In this document: positions 44,632-52,462 of the stretch, one piece after another
Numbering within the stretch: position 1 is the stretch's first letter
Layout: each line of letters starts with the position of its first letter
NCBI GenBank assembly: GCA_036267975.1
Contig: DATAVA010000029.1
Coordinates: 5,309 to 69,308, forward strand
DNA length: 64,000 nt
Source: DAIDKA01 sp036267975
GTDB taxonomy: Bacteria > Pseudomonadota > Gammaproteobacteria > Steroidobacterales > Steroidobacteraceae
Direction: 5' to 3'
The notes under the pieces: generated by a model
Told to the model about the DNA's origin: nothing
What the model saw: only the letters and a program-made list of their open reading frames with translations
Databases searched by the model: none
Made by a program: the position numbers and the translations under genes

Positions 44632-45505
44632 TCCCTTTGTGCTGGACCGGCGCGCCGTGCGTGCGTCGTTTGAGCGCGCCAGTGCCACTTACGATGCGGC
44701 CGCCGTGCTGCAGGCACGGGTGCGTGAGGAGCTGCTGTCACGGCTGGACCTGCTGCGCATCACCCCGCAGGTGATCGTCGATGTGGGCTGCGGCACCGGC
44801 CATGGCGCCCGCGGCCTGAAGGAGCGGTATCGGTCAGCAATGGTGATTGCGGTGGATCCGGCGCTGGGGATGCTGCGCGAGGCACGGCGCCGCGGCAGCT
44901 GGCTGCGGCCGCTGCAGCGCCTGTGCGGTGATGTGTTCCAGCTGCCCTTCCGCGACGGCGCGATCGACCTGGTATTCAGCAGCCTGATGCTGCAGTGGTG
45001 CGATGATCTCGATGCGGCCTTGCGCGAAGTCCGGCGGGTCCTGTCGCCGTCCGGGTTTTTCGCCTTCACGACCTTCGGTCCGGACACCCTGCGCGAGCTG
45101 CGCCTGGCGTGGGCGGCGGCAGACGGCGGCACGCATGTCAGCGGCTTTCGCGACATGCACGACATCGGCGATGCGGTGGCGCGCGCGGGGCTGTCGGAGC
45201 CGGTCATGGACGTGGAAAGATTGACCATGGTGTATCCGGACGTTGCCGCGATCACCAAGGACCTGAAGGTCATCGGCGCCCGCAACGCCACTTCGGCGCG
45301 CGCGCGCGGTCTCACCGGCAAAGGACGCTGGCGCGCCATGACGGCGGCGTATGAGACCCAGCGTCAGCCGAGCGGACTGCTGCCGGCCACCTACGAGGTG
45401 GTGTACGGCGCGGCCTGGGGGGCGCGCGGTCACCCGGGTGCGAACGCCCTGAACGGTGAGGTGCGCATTCCCGTGCACGCCATCCGGCGGCATCGGGAAC
45501 CGTAG
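44618..45505 (+). CDS. bioC: Malonyl-ACP O-methyltransferase
   Basis: A 295-residue SAM methyltransferase that primes pimelate synthesis by methylating malonyl-ACP. AVRASFERASATYDAAAVLQ is the typical BioC N-terminus; motif I is VIVDVGCGTGHGARGL; SLMLQWCDDLDAALREVRRV follows. Located between bioF and bioD with one base to the bioD ATG. No bioH is next to it, so the ester is probably removed by an unlinked esterase. Confidence 0.94.
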   Translation: MPPPDPFVLDRRAVRASFERASATYDAAAVLQARVREELLSRLDLLRITPQVIVDVGCGTGHGARGLKERYRSAMVIAVDPALGMLREARRRGSWLRPLQRLCGDVFQLPFRDGAIDLVFSSLMLQWCDDLDAALREVRRVLSPSGFFAFTTFGPDTLRELRLAWAAADGGTHVSGFRDMHDIGDAVARAGLSEPVMDVERLTMVYPDVAAITKDLKVIGARNATSARARGLTGKGRWRAMTAAYETQRQPSGLLPATYEVVYGAAWGARGHPGANALNGEVRIPVHAIRRHREP

Positions 45506-45506
45506 A

Positions 45507-46211
45507 ATGGCCGCGGGGCTCTTCATCACGGGCACCGACACCGAAGTGGGCAAAACAGTCGTGGCCCGACTGGTGGTGCGCGCGCTCGTCGCCGCGGGCG
45601 TTCGCGTGGCGGTCATGAAGCCGGTGGCCGCGGGCAGCTTCATGACGGCGCAGGGCCCGCGCAATGAGGATGCCCTGGGACTGATCGCTCAGGCCAACGT
45701 GGTCATGCCGTACGAGACGGTCAATCCCTACTGCCTGCCCGCGCCGGTCTCGCCCCACCTCGCGGCCCGCGAGGTCGGCGTCACCATCGAGCTGCAGCGC
45801 ATCCGCGAAAGCTACGCAGCACTGCGCAATGCCGCCGATTGCGTGATTGTCGAAGGTGCCGGGGGGTGGCTCGCGCCGCTGAATGACACGCAGTTCGTCG
45901 CCGATCTGGCCGTCACGCTCGAATTGCCGGTGCTGCTGGTCGTGGGCCTGCGGCTGGGCTGCCTGAATCACGCGCTGCTCACCGTGGCGGCGATCCGGCA
46001 GCGGCAGCAGTTGCTGGCGGGCTGGATCGGCAACTGCATCGACCCGGGCTTTGCCCGCCTGCCGGAGAACCTGACCACGCTGCAGCGACATATCGGCATG
46101 CCGCCGCTCGCCCTCGTGGCCTATGATAAGACGGCACCGGGAACGGTGCCCCTGAGTGCTGCTGAAGTGACGGCCGTGGTTCAGGCAGCCGCGTGTAAGC
46201 GGTTGACTTGA
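45507..46211 (+). CDS. bioD: Dethiobiotin synthetase
   Basis: A 234-residue ATP-dependent carboxylase forming dethiobiotin. The modified P-loop GTDTEVGKTVVA, the KPVAAG segment, EGAGGWLAPLND and the C-terminal base-recognition region fit the family. The ATG at 45507 follows the bioC stop by one base; an in-frame start 51 bases upstream would overlap bioC. Confidence 0.96.
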   Translation: MAAGLFITGTDTEVGKTVVARLVVRALVAAGVRVAVMKPVAAGSFMTAQGPRNEDALGLIAQANVVMPYETVNPYCLPAPVSPHLAAREVGVTIELQRIRESYAALRNAADCVIVEGAGGWLAPLNDTQFVADLAVTLELPVLLVVGLRLGCLNHALLTVAAIRQRQQLLAGWIGNCIDPGFARLPENLTTLQRHIGMPPLALVAYDKTAPGTVPLSAAEVTAVVQAAACKRLT

Positions 46212-46214
46212 ATA

Positions 46215-46220
46215 TATAAT
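46215..46220 (+). promoter_or_regulatory. Candidate -10 box upstream of the DUF2244 gene
   Basis: A perfect TATAAT in the AT-rich gap after bioD, 38 bases before the DUF2244 ATG. A TTGACT at 46203-46208 is only six bases away and cannot be its -35; no other -35 is convincing. Confidence 0.4.
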
Positions 46221-46258
46221 TTCAGCCTGTAACATGCACAGCTCGCTGGTGGAACCCA

Positions 46259-46762
46259 ATGGAGTCAGCGCACGCCTGTATCGTGATCGCGCCGAACTGC
46301 TCGCTGAGCGCGCGCGGGGCGGTGCTGTTTTTTCTGACTGCGTGCGCCCCGTGCTTTGGCATCGCCGGCGTGCTGACTTTCCTGGGGTTCTGGCCCGTGC
46401 TGCCCTTTGCCGGTCTGGAAATGCTGCTTCTCGGCGCGGCGCTGCGCATCAGCCTCGCACGTCGTCATCATCGCCAGACCATTGTTATTTCAGAGTCGGA
46501 TGTCATCGTTCAGTCGCATATCGGCAAAGTCCACAGTGAGGTTGTGTTTCCGCGGCACTGGGCACAGGTTAAACTGCGCGGCTCAACGTCGCGCCTGCAT
46601 CCGAGCCGCCTCGTGATCGAATCGCATGGACGACAGTGCGCAGTTGGTGACTTCTTGACGGAGGACGAACGCCGCGGGCTATACGGTAAGCTCGCGGGGC
46701 TCATCGGCCGCGTCAACGAGTCGCCGACTCTAGGTTTTGCAGGTGAGGCTCGAGGTTTTTGA
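46259..46762 (+). CDS. DUF2244 family membrane protein
   Basis: A 167-residue inner-membrane protein with two close helices (about 20-37 and 42-63) and a cytoplasmic C-terminal domain (VISESDVIVQSHIGK; VFPRHWAQVKL). The pattern NCSLSARGAVLFF at the N-terminus is typical of DUF2244, a family that commonly sits just upstream of cytochrome c oxidase genes in proteobacteria, as it does here. Function unknown; an accessory oxidase role is inference. GGTGG lies six bases before the ATG. Confidence 0.82.
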   Translation: MESAHACIVIAPNCSLSARGAVLFFLTACAPCFGIAGVLTFLGFWPVLPFAGLEMLLLGAALRISLARRHHRQTIVISESDVIVQSHIGKVHSEVVFPRHWAQVKLRGSTSRLHPSRLVIESHGRQCAVGDFLTEDERRGLYGKLAGLIGRVNESPTLGFAGEARGF

Positions 46763-46776
46763 TGGCCGCAGGCCAT
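46762..46776. repeat. Short perfect hairpin in the coxB leader
   Basis: ATGGCC-GCA-GGCCAT folds into a 6-base stem with a 3-base loop between the DUF2244 stop and coxB. It is not followed by a T-run, so it is not a normal terminator; it may shape the coxB leader RNA. Confidence 0.4.
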
Positions 46777-46790
46777 GAGATACATATAAA

Positions 46791-47651
46791 ATGATGCGCA
46801 AACTCCTGTCCCCGTTCGCCGCCGTGGCGGTATTGGCCTTGAGCCTGTCGTCTGCCGCGCACGCCAAATCCGGCTGGGCAGAGCTGAACATGACGCCGGG
46901 CGTGACCGCGATGTCACGCCAGATCTACGGCCTGCACATGCTGATGTTCTGGCTGTGCGTCGGGATCGCGGTGGTCGTCTTCGGCGTGATGGCGTATTCG
47001 ATTTTCGCCTTCCGCAAATCCCGCGGCGCCGTGGCGGATACCACCCTGCTCCACAGCACCACGGTTGAGATCATCTGGACCATCGTGCCCATTGCGATCC
47101 TGGTCGCCACCGCCGTGCCGGCCGCCACCACCCTGATCAAGACCGAGGACCTGCGCAATTCGCAGCTGACGATCAAGGTCACCGGCTTCCAGTGGGGCTG
47201 GGACTACGACTACCTGAACAATGGCGTCGAATACTTCTCGCGCCTGGATCGCGCCAGCGACGCGGCCCGGCAGCTCGGCTCGGGCATCGACGTGACGACC
47301 GTCCCGCACTACCTGCTGAACGTCGACAATCCGCTGGTCGTGCCGGTGGACACGAAAGTGCGCGTGCTGATCACGGCGAACGATGTGATTCATTCCTGGT
47401 GGGTACCGGCCTTCGGCGTCAAGAAGGACGCGATCCCGGGCTTCGTGAATGAGGCCTGGTTCAACATCGATGCCGACAAGGCCGGCACTTACCGCGGCAA
47501 CTGCGCCGAGCTGTGCGGCCGCGATCACGGCTTCATGCCGATCGTGGTGAACGCGCTTTCCAAGGATGACTTCGCGGCATGGCTGAAGGCCAAACAGCTC
47601 GAGCAGCATCCCCCGGCTGCCACCGACTCTTCGGCTCCGGCCGCGAAGTAA
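46791..47651 (+). CDS. coxB: Cytochrome c oxidase subunit II
   Basis: A 286-residue subunit holding the CuA electron-entry site. Signal peptide (cleavage near AHA, residue 25), two membrane helices (about 46-72 and 92-112), and a periplasmic cupredoxin domain with FQWGWDYDY (aromatic electron path) and CuA ligands in VIHSWWVPAF and NCAELCGRDHGFM. There is no cytochrome c extension. Two adjacent ATGs start it at 46791 or 46794. Confidence 0.96.
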   Translation: MMRKLLSPFAAVAVLALSLSSAAHAKSGWAELNMTPGVTAMSRQIYGLHMLMFWLCVGIAVVVFGVMAYSIFAFRKSRGAVADTTLLHSTTVEIIWTIVPIAILVATAVPAATTLIKTEDLRNSQLTIKVTGFQWGWDYDYLNNGVEYFSRLDRASDAARQLGSGIDVTTVPHYLLNVDNPLVVPVDTKVRVLITANDVIHSWWVPAFGVKKDAIPGFVNEAWFNIDADKAGTYRGNCAELCGRDHGFMPIVVNALSKDDFAAWLKAKQLEQHPPAATDSSAPAAK

Positions 47652-47679
47652 GCAACCGATACATCAAAGAGACACGAAC

Positions 47680-49293
47680 ATGGCCTACGACTCGCACGTT
47701 GCTACTGACCACGACCATGACGCGCATGATCACAAGCCACATGGCTGGCGCCGCTGGGTATTCGCGACCAATCACAAGGACATCGGCACGATGTACCTGG
47801 TGTTTGCCGGGATAAGTTTCTTCATCGGCGGCAGCATGGCCATGCTCATCCGCCTGGAGCTGTTCTCGCCTGGCATGCAGTTCATGGATCCGCTGTTCTT
47901 CAACAGCATGACCACCATGCATGCGCTGGAGATGATCTTCGGCGCCGTCATGCCGGCCTGGACGGGCCTGGCAAACTGGATGATCCCGATGCAGGTGGGC
48001 GCGCCGGACATGGCGCTGCCGCGTTTGAACAATTTCAGCTTTTGGATCCTGCCCTTCGCGTTCACGCTGCTGCTGGCATCCTTGTTCGTACCCGGCGGCG
48101 GCCCCGCCGGCGGCTGGACCATGTATCCGCCGCTGATGTTGCAGGGTGGCGCGTCCTTCCCGATGACCATCTTCGCCATCCATATGATGGGTATTTCCTC
48201 GATTCTGGGCGCCATCAACGTCGTCGTGACGATCATGAATCTGCGCGCCCCGGGCATGACGCTGCTGCGCATGCCGCTGTTCGTGTGGACCTGGCTCATC
48301 ACCGCCTACCTGCTGATCGCGGTCATGCCGGTGCTCGCGGGCGCCGTCACCATGCTGCTGACCGATCATTTCTTCGGCACGACCTTCTTCACCGCGGCCG
48401 GCGGCGGTGATCCGGTCATGTACCAGCACATCTTCTGGTTCTTCGGTCACCCCGAGGTATACATCCTCATCCTGCCGGCCTTCGGCATCGTCTCGGAAAT
48501 CATCCCGACCTTCTCGCGCAAACCGCTGTTCGGCTACGACGCGATGGTGTACGCCACTGCGTCGATTGCCTTCCTGTCCTTCATCGTCTGGGCCCATCAC
48601 ATGTTCACGGTGGGCATGCCACTGGCCGGACAGCTGTTCTTCATGCTCTCGACCATGCTGATCGCGATTCCGACCGGCGTGAAGGTGTTCAACTGGACGG
48701 CGACCATGTACAAGGGCTCGCTCTCCTTCGAGCCGCCGATGCTGTTCGCGGTGTCGTTCCTGTTCCTGTTCACGATCGGTGGGCTCTCCGGTCTGATGCT
48801 GGCCATCGTGCCCGCGGACTACCAGTACCAGGACACCTACTTCGTCGTGGCGCACTTCCACTACGTGCTGGTGCCGGGCGCCGTATTCGCGATCATGGCC
48901 GGTATCTACTACTGGCTGCCGAAGTGGACTGGCAACATGTACAACCAGACCCTGGGCAAGTGGCACTTCTGGCTGTCCACGATCTTCGTGAACGTGCTGT
49001 TCTTCCCGCAGCACTTCCTGGGACTCGCGGGCATGCCGCGCCGGATTCCGGATTACGCCGTGCAGTTCACCGACTGGAACAGGGTGTCCTCGATCGGTGG
49101 CTTTGCCTTCGGCGCGACACAACTGCTGTTCGTGTACCTCGTCTGGAAGTGCGTGCACGGAGGCGAGCGCGTCGGCAACCGCGCCTGGGAAGGCGCGCAT
49201 GGATTGGAGTGGGAGTTGCCCTCACCGCCGCCGTTCCACTCCTGGACTGATCCGCCGTCGGATGCGCTGATCAACCGCGGCGCGGCGCATTGA
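47680..49293 (+). CDS. coxA: Cytochrome c oxidase subunit I
   Basis: A 537-residue haem-copper oxidase core with twelve helices. Haem a ligand in TMHALEMIFG; CuB histidine and cross-linked tyrosine in FFGHPEVYILILP; CuB pair WAHHMFTVG; haem a3 and a ligands VVAHFHYVL. The glutamate in GHPEVYI and the lysine in ATMYKGSLSFE mark D and K proton channels of the A1 class. A histidine-rich N-terminal tail (HDHDAHDHKPHG) is notable. The stop overlaps the next small gene as TGATG. Confidence 0.97.
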   Translation: MAYDSHVATDHDHDAHDHKPHGWRRWVFATNHKDIGTMYLVFAGISFFIGGSMAMLIRLELFSPGMQFMDPLFFNSMTTMHALEMIFGAVMPAWTGLANWMIPMQVGAPDMALPRLNNFSFWILPFAFTLLLASLFVPGGGPAGGWTMYPPLMLQGGASFPMTIFAIHMMGISSILGAINVVVTIMNLRAPGMTLLRMPLFVWTWLITAYLLIAVMPVLAGAVTMLLTDHFFGTTFFTAAGGGDPVMYQHIFWFFGHPEVYILILPAFGIVSEIIPTFSRKPLFGYDAMVYATASIAFLSFIVWAHHMFTVGMPLAGQLFFMLSTMLIAIPTGVKVFNWTATMYKGSLSFEPPMLFAVSFLFLFTIGGLSGLMLAIVPADYQYQDTYFVVAHFHYVLVPGAVFAIMAGIYYWLPKWTGNMYNQTLGKWHFWLSTIFVNVLFFPQHFLGLAGMPRRIPDYAVQFTDWNRVSSIGGFAFGATQLLFVYLVWKCVHGGERVGNRAWEGAHGLEWELPSPPPFHSWTDPPSDALINRGAAH

Positions 49294-49427
49294 TGGCACT
49301 GGATGTGCCCACACTGAGTGATCAGCGCCGGCGCGGCGTGCGCCGCACGGCATTGGTGCTGGGCTTCATCGCGGCCGCGTTCTACGTGGGCTTCATGGCC
49401 ATGATGATCTGGCGCGGTTCACGATGA
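49293..49427 (+). CDS. Small single-helix membrane protein between coxA and ctaG
   Basis: A 44-residue open frame too short for ordinary ORF cut-offs: MALDVPTLSDQRRRGVRRTA, then one helix (LVLGFIAAAFYVGFMAMMIW) and a GSR tail. It starts in the coxA stop (TGATG) and ends overlapping the ctaG start (ATGA), so both junctions are coupled. Small cytochrome-oxidase assembly proteins are known at this position in beta- and gammaproteobacteria. A positive-inside basic stretch before the helix places the C-terminus in the periplasm. Confidence 0.8.
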   Translation: MALDVPTLSDQRRRGVRRTALVLGFIAAAFYVGFMAMMIWRGSR

Positions 49428-49981
49428 GCCTGGAGCGCGACAAGGCCGGCAAGTCCAACCGCTCGCTGACCACGAAGCTGCTCATCTTCGCCCTCGGCAG
49501 CTTCGGCTTCGGGTTCGCGCTCGTGCCGCTCTATGACGTGCTGTGCGCGGTGACCGGCCAGGGCGATCAGAAGGCGCTGGCGCGCGCCGCAACCGTCACG
49601 GAACACCCGGATCTGAACCGCCTGGTCAGCGTGGACTTCCTCACCAACCTGCCGGCGAACGGCAATTGGGAATTCCACCCGCTGGTGAAGACCATGCAGG
49701 TGCATCCCGGTGAGCTGTATCTGACACATTTCTACGCACACAATCTGATGGGTCATGACACGGTGGCCCAGGCGGTACCGGATATCTCCCCGTCCAAGGC
49801 GGCGGCCTATCTTCGCAAGACCGAATGCTTCTGCTTTTCGCCGCAGCACTTCAACGTGAACGAGGCGAAGGTGATGCCGGTGCGCTTCTTCGTTGATCCG
49901 GCGCTGCCCAAATACATCGACCGTCTTACGTTGACCTACACGTTCTACGATTCCACGACAATGATCAAACCCGAGAAATGA
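49424..49981 (+). CDS. ctaG: Cytochrome c oxidase assembly copper chaperone CtaG/Cox11
   Basis: A 185-residue membrane-anchored protein delivering copper to CuB of subunit I. One N-terminal helix (about 18-36) and a periplasmic domain with the copper motif ECFCFSPQ, plus VPLYDVLCAVTGQG after the helix. Starts within the stop of the small upstream gene and overlaps coxC by 4 bases. Confidence 0.95.
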   Translation: MSLERDKAGKSNRSLTTKLLIFALGSFGFGFALVPLYDVLCAVTGQGDQKALARAATVTEHPDLNRLVSVDFLTNLPANGNWEFHPLVKTMQVHPGELYLTHFYAHNLMGHDTVAQAVPDISPSKAAAYLRKTECFCFSPQHFNVNEAKVMPVRFFVDPALPKYIDRLTLTYTFYDSTTMIKPEK

Positions 49982-50871
49982 CCATGGAACAGGCTCACGC
50001 CCCGGACACCAGTCACTACTACGTCCCGCATCACAGTCTTTGGCCAATCATCGGGTCGGTATCGCTGTTCTCGATCATGCTGGGCATGGTCACCTACTTC
50101 AATGACTGGGCCGGTCCCTGGGCGCTCGCGCCCGGCTTCACGCTCATCGCCTGCACCTTCTTCGGCTGGTTCTATTCGGTCATCGGCGAAAACCAGCACG
50201 GCGTTTTCAACAGCCAGGTGGATCGCTCGTTCCGCATGGGAATGATGTGGTTCATCTTCTCGGAAGTGATGTTCTTTGCGGCCTTCTTCGGCGCGCTGTT
50301 CTATGCGCGCACGTTGTCGACCGCGTGGCTGGGCGGACGCGGGGTGAAAATCTTCACGAACATCCTGCTGTGGCCGCACTACGACGGCACCTGGCCGACG
50401 AATGGTCCGGGTCACGTGGGCGGCCACGCGGACGGCAGCTTCCAGATCGTGCCGGCGTTCAGCCTGCCGGCCATCAACACGCTGATCCTGCTGACCAGCG
50501 GCGTCACCGTGACCATCGCGCATCACGCCCTGCGCGTGGGCAAGCGCGGGGTGCTGAAAGTGTTCCTGGCGCTGACCTTCATCCTGGGGTTCAGCTTCGT
50601 GGCACTGCAGGCCCACGAATACGGGGAAGCCTATCGCGAGCTGGGCCTGAAGCTGAGCACCGGGATCTACGGTTCGACGTTCTTCATGCTGACCGGCTTC
50701 CACGGCCTGCACGTCACCATCGGCGCCATCATGCTGACGGTGGTGTGGCTGCGGGTACTGCGCGGCCACTTCACGCCCGAGAAACACTTCGCGTTCGAGG
50801 CGGTGGCCTGGTACTGGCACTTCGTCGACGTAGTGTGGCTGGGACTGTTCGTCTTCGTGTACTGGCTCTAG
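49978..50871 (+). CDS. coxC: Cytochrome c oxidase subunit III
   Basis: A 297-residue seven-helix subunit. HYYVPHHSLWPIIGSV, RMGMMWFIFSEVMFFAAFFG with the conserved glutamate, STFFMLTGFHGLHVTIG, and EAVAWYWHFVDVVWLGLF are diagnostic. Converges on the DUF2909 gene 13 bases away, with no terminator hairpin visible. Confidence 0.96.
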   Translation: MTMEQAHAPDTSHYYVPHHSLWPIIGSVSLFSIMLGMVTYFNDWAGPWALAPGFTLIACTFFGWFYSVIGENQHGVFNSQVDRSFRMGMMWFIFSEVMFFAAFFGALFYARTLSTAWLGGRGVKIFTNILLWPHYDGTWPTNGPGHVGGHADGSFQIVPAFSLPAINTLILLTSGVTVTIAHHALRVGKRGVLKVFLALTFILGFSFVALQAHEYGEAYRELGLKLSTGIYGSTFFMLTGFHGLHVTIGAIMLTVVWLRVLRGHFTPEKHFAFEAVAWYWHFVDVVWLGLFVFVYWL

Positions 50872-50884
50872 GCGCGCGCGGCGA

Positions 50885-51088
50885 TCACAGCCCGTGCGGC
50901 GTGATCAGCCCGAGCCACCAGGCCACCATCAGCAGGATGAACAGGCCCACCGACAATCCGACGCGCAGCGCCAGTGAACGGAACATCTTCTGCGAGTCGC
51001 CCTGGGCGCGGGACAGATGAAACAACGCTGAGCCGAGGCTCGCGACGATGGCCACCAGCACCAGGATGATCAGGACCTTCAGCGCCAT
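50885..51088 (-). CDS. DUF2909 (twin transmembrane helix) protein
   Basis: A 67-residue protein of two helices, MALKVLIILVLVAIVASLGS and LSVGLFILLMVAWWLGLI, joined by a short basic loop. It is a standard member of gammaproteobacterial oxidase loci, encoded opposite to coxC and surf1. Function unknown. The ATG at 51088 gives the family length; the frame open upstream overlaps surf1 and is not used. Confidence 0.85.
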   Translation of the reverse strand: MALKVLIILVLVAIVASLGSALFHLSRAQGDSQKMFRSLALRVGLSVGLFILLMVAWWLGLITPHGL

Positions 51089-51094
51089 CGCCCA

Positions 51095-51100
51095 ATTATA
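51095..51100 (-). promoter_or_regulatory. Candidate -10 box for DUF2909 in a 27-base divergent gap
   Basis: Read on the minus strand this is TATAAT, six bases before the DUF2909 ATG, which would make that transcript leaderless. TATAGA overlaps it on the plus strand (51098-51103) before surf1. No -35 is clear for either. Confidence 0.33.
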
Positions 51101-51115
51101 GATCCGAATGTCCCC

Positions 51116-51862
51116 ATGCCTATCGTGAGTTTCCGCATCGGCCGCCGCCGTTTTGCACCCTCCTGGTCGATGACACTGCTGACCATCGTGCTGTGCGTGG
51201 CGTTCGTACGCCTGGGCGAATGGCAATGGCAGCGCGGCGTGCACCGGCAGGCCGAGTGGGATGCCTTCGCGCGCGGCGCCGATGCGCCCCTACCGCTGGG
51301 TGCGCAGGACCTGGGTTCACTGGCACGCTTCCGGCGCATCACGGTCACCGGCCGCTGGGACGCCGGCCACCAGTTCCTGATCGATAACCAGTCGCATGGC
51401 GGCTTGCCGGGCTACGCGGTGCTGACGCCGCTGCGCCTGGACGATGGGCGGATGCTCATCGTCAATCGCGGCTGGGTGCCCTTCACCGGCGCGCGCGCGC
51501 GCTTGCCACCGATCGGGCTCGAAGCCACAGGTCCGGTCACGCTGACGGGGCGCCTGGACAACCTGCCGGTGGCCGGCCTGGCCTTGGGTCATGCGGCCCC
51601 GGCCGCCGCCGGAGCGTGGCCGAAGCTGACGGGCTTTCCGACCCTCGCGGACTTGGCCACGGCGCTGCACCACAAACTGGAGCCATGGACGGTGCTGCTG
51701 GATGCGGGCAGTGCCGAGGGTTATGTCAGGGACTGGCAACCGCCGGGGCTTTCACCCCTGCGCCATTGGTCCTATGCCATTCAATGGTGGGGATTTGCTG
51801 TGACGCTGCTGATCATCTGGGGGATCATGAGCGCCCGGCGGCAGGAGCCGAAGAATTCATGA
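51116..51862 (+). CDS. SURF1 family cytochrome oxidase assembly protein
   Basis: A 248-residue membrane protein assisting haem a insertion into subunit I. N-terminal helix (about 17-33) followed by GEWQWQRGVHRQA, then VNRGWVPF in the periplasmic domain and a C-terminal helix (about 222-241, SYAIQWWGFAVTLLIIWG). It overlaps the next gene as ATGA. Confidence 0.94.
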   Translation: MPIVSFRIGRRRFAPSWSMTLLTIVLCVAFVRLGEWQWQRGVHRQAEWDAFARGADAPLPLGAQDLGSLARFRRITVTGRWDAGHQFLIDNQSHGGLPGYAVLTPLRLDDGRMLIVNRGWVPFTGARARLPPIGLEATGPVTLTGRLDNLPVAGLALGHAAPAAAGAWPKLTGFPTLADLATALHHKLEPWTVLLDAGSAEGYVRDWQPPGLSPLRHWSYAIQWWGFAVTLLIIWGIMSARRQEPKNS

Positions 51863-52458
51863 GCAGCGTCATCGACCCCGAACTGCATCGCCGGAATTTC
51901 CGCACCGTGTTTGCCCTGGCCGGCCTGTTCGTGCTGCCGCTGGCGCTGGCGTTCTGGCTGTACTACGGCCTGCACTGGCATCCCCGCGGCATGACCAATC
52001 ACGGCGATCTCATCGCGCCGGTGCGCCCTTTGCCGGATGTGCCCGTGCCGGATGCGGCCGGTGTGACCCAGCGCCACATCTTCAACGGACACTGGACCCT
52101 GGTGTATATCGGTGATGGCGCCTGCGACGCCGACTGCCGCACGACCCTGTTCTTCATGCGCCAGACGCGCCTGTCCCTGGGCAAGGACATGACGCGCGTG
52201 GAGCGCGTATTCCTCGCGCCGTCCCACTGCTGCGACCGCAGCTTCCTGGACGGCGAACATCCGGGCCTGCGCGTGTTCGATGCCGCGGTGCCCGCTGCAC
52301 AGCCACTGCTTGCGCAATTTCCCGCGGACGGACGCGCCCAGGCGCTCTACATCGTCGATCCGCTGGGAAACCTCATGATGCGTTACGATGCGCGACTGCC
52401 GCCGAAGGGTCTGCTCGAGGACCTCAAACGCCTGCTGCAGCTGTCTCACATTGGCTGA
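51859..52458 (+). CDS. SCO1/thioredoxin-like oxidase biogenesis membrane protein
   Basis: A 199-residue protein with one N-terminal helix (about 18-37) and a thioredoxin-like periplasmic domain. WTLVYIGDGACDADCRTTLF has a CxxxC pair as in SCO copper chaperones; a second pair (HCCDR) and ALYIVDPLGNLMMRY follow. SCO-type proteins assemble CuA of subunit II, and the gene lies between surf1 and ctaA. It is shorter than classical SCO1, so copper binding is inferred. Confidence 0.8.
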   Translation: MSSVIDPELHRRNFRTVFALAGLFVLPLALAFWLYYGLHWHPRGMTNHGDLIAPVRPLPDVPVPDAAGVTQRHIFNGHWTLVYIGDGACDADCRTTLFFMRQTRLSLGKDMTRVERVFLAPSHCCDRSFLDGEHPGLRVFDAAVPAAQPLLAQFPADGRAQALYIVDPLGNLMMRYDARLPPKGLLEDLKRLLQLSHIG

Positions 52459-52462
52459 ACTC

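Noticed and set aside
46203..46220. TTGACT plus TATAAT as one promoter
   Set aside because: The spacing is only six bases; the two boxes cannot form a sigma-70 promoter together.
47533..49200. 555-codon minus-strand open frame over coxA
   Set aside because: Antisense shadow of subunit I, His/Glu/Arg-rich without structure.
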